From positions 1 through 6,206 of the forward strand of contig VFKQ01000385.1 of NCBI GenBank assembly GCA_009885445.1: 6,206 nt of DNA, written 5' to 3'. This stretch comes from Anaerolineaceae bacterium (lineage in GTDB: Bacteria > Chloroflexota > Anaerolineae > Anaerolineales > Villigracilaceae). Under the pieces are notes generated by a model. That model was not told the origin of the DNA. It ran no database searches and saw nothing but the letters and a program-made list of their open reading frames with translations. This document shows positions 6,007 through 6,206 of this stretch, piece after piece. The position numbers and the translations under genes were made by a program. Numbering within the stretch: the stretch's first letter is position 1; every line of letters starts with the position of its first letter.

Positions 6007-6023
6007 AATTCAGTGACTGAATT
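6007..6023. promoter_or_regulatory. Candidate operator: 17-bp perfect palindrome at the transcription start
   Basis: AATTCAGT and ACTGAATT flank a single central base. The site overlaps the last three bases of the -10 box and covers the expected start site (about 6014), an ideal place for a repressor. A dimeric winged-helix protein, such as the one encoded 18 bases downstream, would fit; this link is inference. Confidence 0.55.
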
Positions 6024-6029
6024 ATAACA
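6021..6029 (-). promoter_or_regulatory. Extended -10 promoter of the operon
   Basis: The minus strand reads TGTTATAAT: a consensus TATAAT (6026-6021) preceded by TG one base upstream. The hexamer 17 bases upstream (GGCTGG) does not match a -35 box, which extended -10 promoters can do without. Transcription would start near 6014, giving a leader of about 25 bases before the ATG at 5989. Confidence 0.6.
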
Positions 6030-6035
6030 TAGCGG

Positions 6036-6056
6036 CCCCCTTCCCAGCCTTCCCCC
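6036..6056. repeat. Homopurine-homopyrimidine mirror repeat upstream of the -10
   Basis: CCCCCTTCC, a three-base centre (CAG), then CCTTCCCCC on the plus strand: perfect 9-base mirror arms. On the minus strand it is G-rich, with runs of five, two, three and five G. It occupies the usual -35 zone of the operon promoter. The remaining bases 6057-6206 show no gene or other convincing element. Confidence 0.7.
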
Positions 6057-6206
6057 ATTTCAGTTCTCCCGGTAGTGGTTAAATAGCAAGTGCTGATTTG
6101 GCGAGATTGTAGCGAATTATGTAGAGTCGAGTAACCCATTCATGATAGAAATCGGACTTTGAAAACGATAAAGTCTTGCGCACATAGCGCGCATTCAATT
6201 GGCCAC

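Noticed and set aside
5990..6139. Upstream ATG at 6139 as the regulator start
   Set aside because: The extra 50 residues cross the extended -10, the palindrome and the G-rich mirror repeat, and look non-coding.

Overview
The window holds six genes, all read on the minus strand, that look like one surface-polysaccharide operon. In order of transcription (high to low coordinate) they are: a short winged-helix regulator (5989 to 5510); an NAD-dependent sugar-nucleotide epimerase/dehydratase (5513 to 4476); a GDP-L-fucose synthase-like reductase/epimerase (4415 to 3435); the permease (3370 to 2525) and ATPase (2377 to 1073) of a Wzm/Wzt-type polysaccharide exporter; and the first 333 residues of a probable glycosyltransferase that runs off the left edge (1001 to 1). 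The first two genes overlap by four bases (ATGA). The other gaps are 60, 64, 147 and 71 bases.

Right edge (5990-6206): a compact promoter region. It has a good extended -10 box (TGTTATAAT), a perfect 17-bp palindrome over the -10 and the expected start site, and a G-rich mirror repeat where a -35 box would lie. Nothing convincing was seen in 6057-6206.

The most unusual feature is the DNA between the genes. All four non-overlapping junctions are made largely of degenerate 7-bp repeats (plus-strand units such as GAGAGAA, GTGAGTA, GAGAATA, GAGAACA and GTAATTG). These are arranged so that the purine-rich and pyrimidine-rich halves can pair, and they abut or overlap the stop codon of the upstream gene. 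One junction is a perfect 17-bp inverted repeat, and one carries ten heptamers in unbroken register. Another heptamer run lies inside the wzt coding sequence.

How the genes may work together (inference): the two SDR enzymes make or modify nucleotide sugars, the glycosyltransferase adds sugars to a chain on the cytoplasmic side, and Wzm/Wzt exports the finished chain, with the Wzt C-terminal domain reading the chain end. GDP-mannose 4,6-dehydratase, which would feed the fucose synthase, is not in the window. The regulator probably senses a small ligand and controls its own operon.

Organism: a bacterium with moderately GC-rich coding sequence. The gene content, the EPS-type winged-helix regulator and the abundant intergenic heptamers remind me of Chloroflexota (Anaerolineae). 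Heptamer repeats are also known from filamentous cyanobacteria. This placement is a guess from memory, not a database result.
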